In this document: piece after piece, positions 22,482-24,239 of the stretch
How the letters are laid out: each line of letters opens with the position of its first letter
How positions within the stretch are numbered: the stretch's first letter is position 1
Assembly (NCBI GenBank): GCA_035637315.1
Contig: DASPXK010000232.1
Location: forward strand, 1 to 24,239
Direction: 5' to 3'
Source: DASPXK01 sp035637315
GTDB taxonomy: Bacteria > Chloroflexota > UBA6077 > JACCZL01
Length of the DNA stretch: 24,239 nucleotides
The notes under the pieces: generated by a model
What the model was told of the DNA's origin: nothing
Seen by the model: only the letters and a program-made list of their open reading frames with translations
The model's database searches: none
Position numbers and translations under genes: made by a program

Positions 22482-23987
22482 ATGATCGAATTGACCGTCA
22501 ACGGCAAGCCGCGACAGCTCGACTCCGGAATGACACTGCTTGCCTTTCTCGAGTTGAGCGCCATCAACCCGCAGATCATCGCCGTCGAGCACAACGGCAC
22601 CATCGTCAAGCGCGAGCGCTATGCCGAGACTCCACTTTCGAATGGCGACCACATCGAGATCGTCCGCATGGTCGGGGGTGGCGCGCTAGACCGCCACCCG
22701 CTGTCGACCGCGGTCGACTGGGATGCCGCGAGCAGCGAGGCAGCCGAGACGCTCTCGAACTACGTCAGGATCGACAGCTCGCATCCGGCCGGGCGGACTG
22801 TGGAGACGGCCGCGCTCCTCGCCGAGCGCCTGGCTGCCGACGGGATCGAGTCGAAGCTGTACGAGGCCCCGGCCGAGGGCAAAGTCAACCTTGTCGCCCG
22901 GCTGCGCGCCAGCCAGTCGATCGGCAAGCCGTTGCTCGTCAGCAACCACATGGACGTCGTGCAGGCCATTGCTTCCGACTGGACGTTTGACCCCTACTCG
23001 GGCGAGGTCGCCAATGGCCACGTCTACGGTCGAGGCGCGCTCGACATGAAGGGGATGGGCGTCATGGAGCTGATGGCGCTGCGGCTGCTCAAACGCCATC
23101 GCGTGGAGCTGAAGCGGGACGTCATCATGCTCTGCACGTGCGACGAGGAGATCGGCAGCACCCTCGGCGCCAGGTGGGTGGTCGAGCAGCACTTCGACGA
23201 GCTTGACCCGGCTTTCGTATTGGACGAGGGCGGCTCCGGGCTGCGCGGCTTCTTCGGCGTCGGCGACGTCTTCGAGGTCTCCGTCGGCGAGAAGCGGGCC
23301 GTTCGTTTCCGAATGGTCGCCCGCGCCGAGCCAGGCCACGGGTCGATGCCGTGGGCGGACGCGGCCACTCACCGCCTGGTTCGGGCCGCCAACGCCATCT
23401 TAGACGAGCAGCCCGAGGACCGTTTGTGCCCTCCAGTCGCGGAGATGGTCCGGCGCCTGGGTGGCGAGGTCGCGCGGCGTGAGATGGCGAGCTATCGTGC
23501 CACTCGGCCGCTGCTGCACGACACGCTCAGCCTGACCATGATGAGTGGCGGCTACAAGATCAACGTGCTCCCCGAGCAGGCCGAGATGAGCTTCGATTGT
23601 CGCCTGCTGCCCGACACAGACGAGCGCTCGTTCGTCTCCAACCTGGAGCAGATCATCAACGACCCCGGCATCACGCTGGACGTAACCTGGCCGAACGCGC
23701 CTGACGCGACCGCTCCGCTGGATAGCGAGCTGTTCCGGGCGATCGAGCAGGCGTGTCTGGCGCACGCGCCCGAGAGCGTCGTGACCCCCTCGATCTGCAT
23801 CGGAGGTACCGACGCGCGCTTCTTCCGCGGGCGGGGCGTCCCCGCCTATGGGCTCGTGCCGTGCCTGTTTACCGCCGACGACCTGAAGGGCTACCACGGC
23901 GTGGACGAGCGCCTCTCCCTGGAGAACCTCCAGCTCGGAATGCGGATCGTCTTCGACATCGTGGCCCGAGTGGCGAGCCGTGAGTAA
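22482..23987 (+). CDS. Fusion of ThiS sulfur-carrier domain with M20-family metallopeptidase/amidohydrolase
   Basis: A 501-residue protein in one continuous frame. Residues 1-67 are a full ThiS: MIELTVNGKPRQL, the beta-grasp body, then NGDHIEIVRMVGGG, the usual C-terminal tail. In ThiS the final glycine is adenylated by ThiF and becomes a thiocarboxylate; here it continues into ALDRHPLSTAV and an M20 domain (about 80-501). All M20 active-site elements are seen: H156 and D158 in SNHMDVV, D188 in GRGALDMKG, the glutamates of CDEEIGS (E222, E223), the acidic ligand in LDEGG (248-249) and H472 in YHGVDERLSLEN. A dimerisation-domain motif AEPGHGSMP is present. The M20 family includes YlmB, which deformylates aminopyrimidine in thiamin salvage, so the domain may act there. 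No ThiF is visible. An internal ATG at 22668 (residue 63) could make M20 alone but lacks a clear RBS. Confidence 0.87.
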   Translation: MIELTVNGKPRQLDSGMTLLAFLELSAINPQIIAVEHNGTIVKRERYAETPLSNGDHIEIVRMVGGGALDRHPLSTAVDWDAASSEAAETLSNYVRIDSSHPAGRTVETAALLAERLAADGIESKLYEAPAEGKVNLVARLRASQSIGKPLLVSNHMDVVQAIASDWTFDPYSGEVANGHVYGRGALDMKGMGVMELMALRLLKRHRVELKRDVIMLCTCDEEIGSTLGARWVVEQHFDELDPAFVLDEGGSGLRGFFGVGDVFEVSVGEKRAVRFRMVARAEPGHGSMPWADAATHRLVRAANAILDEQPEDRLCPPVAEMVRRLGGEVARREMASYRATRPLLHDTLSLTMMSGGYKINVLPEQAEMSFDCRLLPDTDERSFVSNLEQIINDPGITLDVTWPNAPDATAPLDSELFRAIEQACLAHAPESVVTPSICIGGTDARFFRGRGVPAYGLVPCLFTADDLKGYHGVDERLSLENLQLGMRIVFDIVARVASRE

Positions 23988-24023
23988 CGAGTTGCGAGTA
24001 ACGAGTTGCGAGTAGCGAGTGGC
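23982..24023. repeat. 14-bp tandem repeat, three copies
   Basis: GAGTAACGAGTTGC occurs exactly twice (23982-23995, 23996-24009) and then in a degenerate form, GAGTAGCGAGTGGC (24010-24023). The first copy supplies the stop codon TAA of the fusion ORF. Confidence 0.85.
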
Positions 24024-24028
24024 AAGTT

Positions 24029-24075
24029 CGTAGTGGGCGCTTTAGCGCCAACGGCGCACTGAAGTGCGCACTACG
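24029..24075. repeat. CGTAGTG inverted-repeat element
   Basis: The left arm CGTAGTGGGCGCTTTAGCGC (24029-24048) and the right arm ending TGAAGTGCGCACTACG (24060-24075) are imperfect reverse complements around a short centre. Each arm also contains its own small palindrome. It stands 14 nt before the YjbQ-family start. Confidence 0.75.
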
Positions 24076-24089
24076 AGCGGGCGCGCGCG

Positions 24090-24239
24090 ATGATCACAAC
24101 TCGCCGCTTGCAGCTGAAGACCAGAGGCGACAACGACGTGATCAACCTGACCGGGAGCGTCGAGGCCGAGATTGCCGCGTCCGGGCTCAAGGATGGCACG
24201 GCGACCGTGTTCGTGCCCGGCAGCACGGTCGGGCTGACG
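24090..24239 (+). CDS. UPF0047/YjbQ-family protein (partial, N-terminal 50 residues)
   Basis: The open frame starts MITTRRLQLKTRGDNDVINL and continues TGSVEAEIAASGLKDGTATV then FVPGSTVGLT to the window edge. This matches the N-terminal third of UPF0047/TIGR00149 proteins (about 130-140 residues), whose pattern is D-h-T near residue 18, G-x-x-D-G and F-V-P-x-S/T-T. Weak thiamin phosphate synthase activity has been reported for E. coli YjbQ, a family member. That makes its position after thiG-thiE-ThiS-M20 notable, although about 100 nt with two repeats separates it from them. No strong Shine-Dalgarno is visible in the GCGCGCGCG just before the ATG. The catalytic residues lie beyond the window. 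Confidence 0.8.
   Translation, partial: MITTRRLQLKTRGDNDVINLTGSVEAEIAASGLKDGTATVFVPGSTVGLT

Noticed and set aside
23982..24075. CRISPR array
   Set aside because: The 14-bp units are directly adjacent without spacers, number only three, and no cas gene is present.

Overview
This is GC-rich bacterial chromosomal DNA with long ORFs, purple-type Shine-Dalgarno sites, frequent GTG starts and short intergenic gaps full of G/C-tract inverted repeats. Two things suggest an uncultured Chloroflexota lineage. One is the N-terminal FPxTGY...FGYPVS...VQVFQRE module of the secreted amidase, which is common in that phylum. The other is the abundance of several different palindromic intergenic repeats. The assignment is an inference; no rRNA or tRNA is visible.

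Layout. 60-2040 (minus strand): a small two-helix membrane protein and a secreted GH5-like glycosidase. 2236-3439: the C-terminal half of an MFS exporter, then a cupin whose last residues are encoded by a palindromic repeat. 3458-4609: the glycine oxidase gene thiO, bracketed by two inverted copies of one repeat. 4774-6711: a RecQ-family helicase with a displaced zinc module. 6799-8693: an FMN-binding oxidase-like protein and a membrane-anchored seven-bladed propeller related to streptogramin lyase. 8909-11266: two convergent family-4 glycosyltransferases with a palindromic repeat between their ends. 11417-12692: a decayed family-5 ABC substrate-binding lipoprotein with five reading-frame changes and an internal deletion, next to an intact enolase-superfamily enzyme (12745-13911). 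14006-16222: a DUF983 membrane protein and a secreted amidase. 16472-18802: a likely three-gene operon (DinB-like, unknown, DUF2461). 18888-20534 (minus): a secreted M1-type metallopeptidase.

20866-24239 is the most informative region. A TPP riboswitch with a terminator-like hairpin precedes thiG, thiE (4-nt overlap) and a single ORF that fuses a complete ThiS sulfur-carrier domain to a complete M20 metallopeptidase/amidohydrolase domain. A UPF0047/YjbQ-family gene starts about 100 nt later and runs off the window; thiamin phosphate synthase activity has been reported in that family. Together with the unlinked thiO, the window supplies most of the thiazole branch: ThiO makes dehydroglycine, ThiS carries sulfur, ThiG closes the ring, ThiE couples thiazole to pyrimidine. 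The M20 domain may be a pyrimidine-salvage amidohydrolase of the YlmB type. The ThiS-M20 fusion is the main candidate for something undescribed, because ThiS needs a free C-terminal Gly-Gly and here it is internal.
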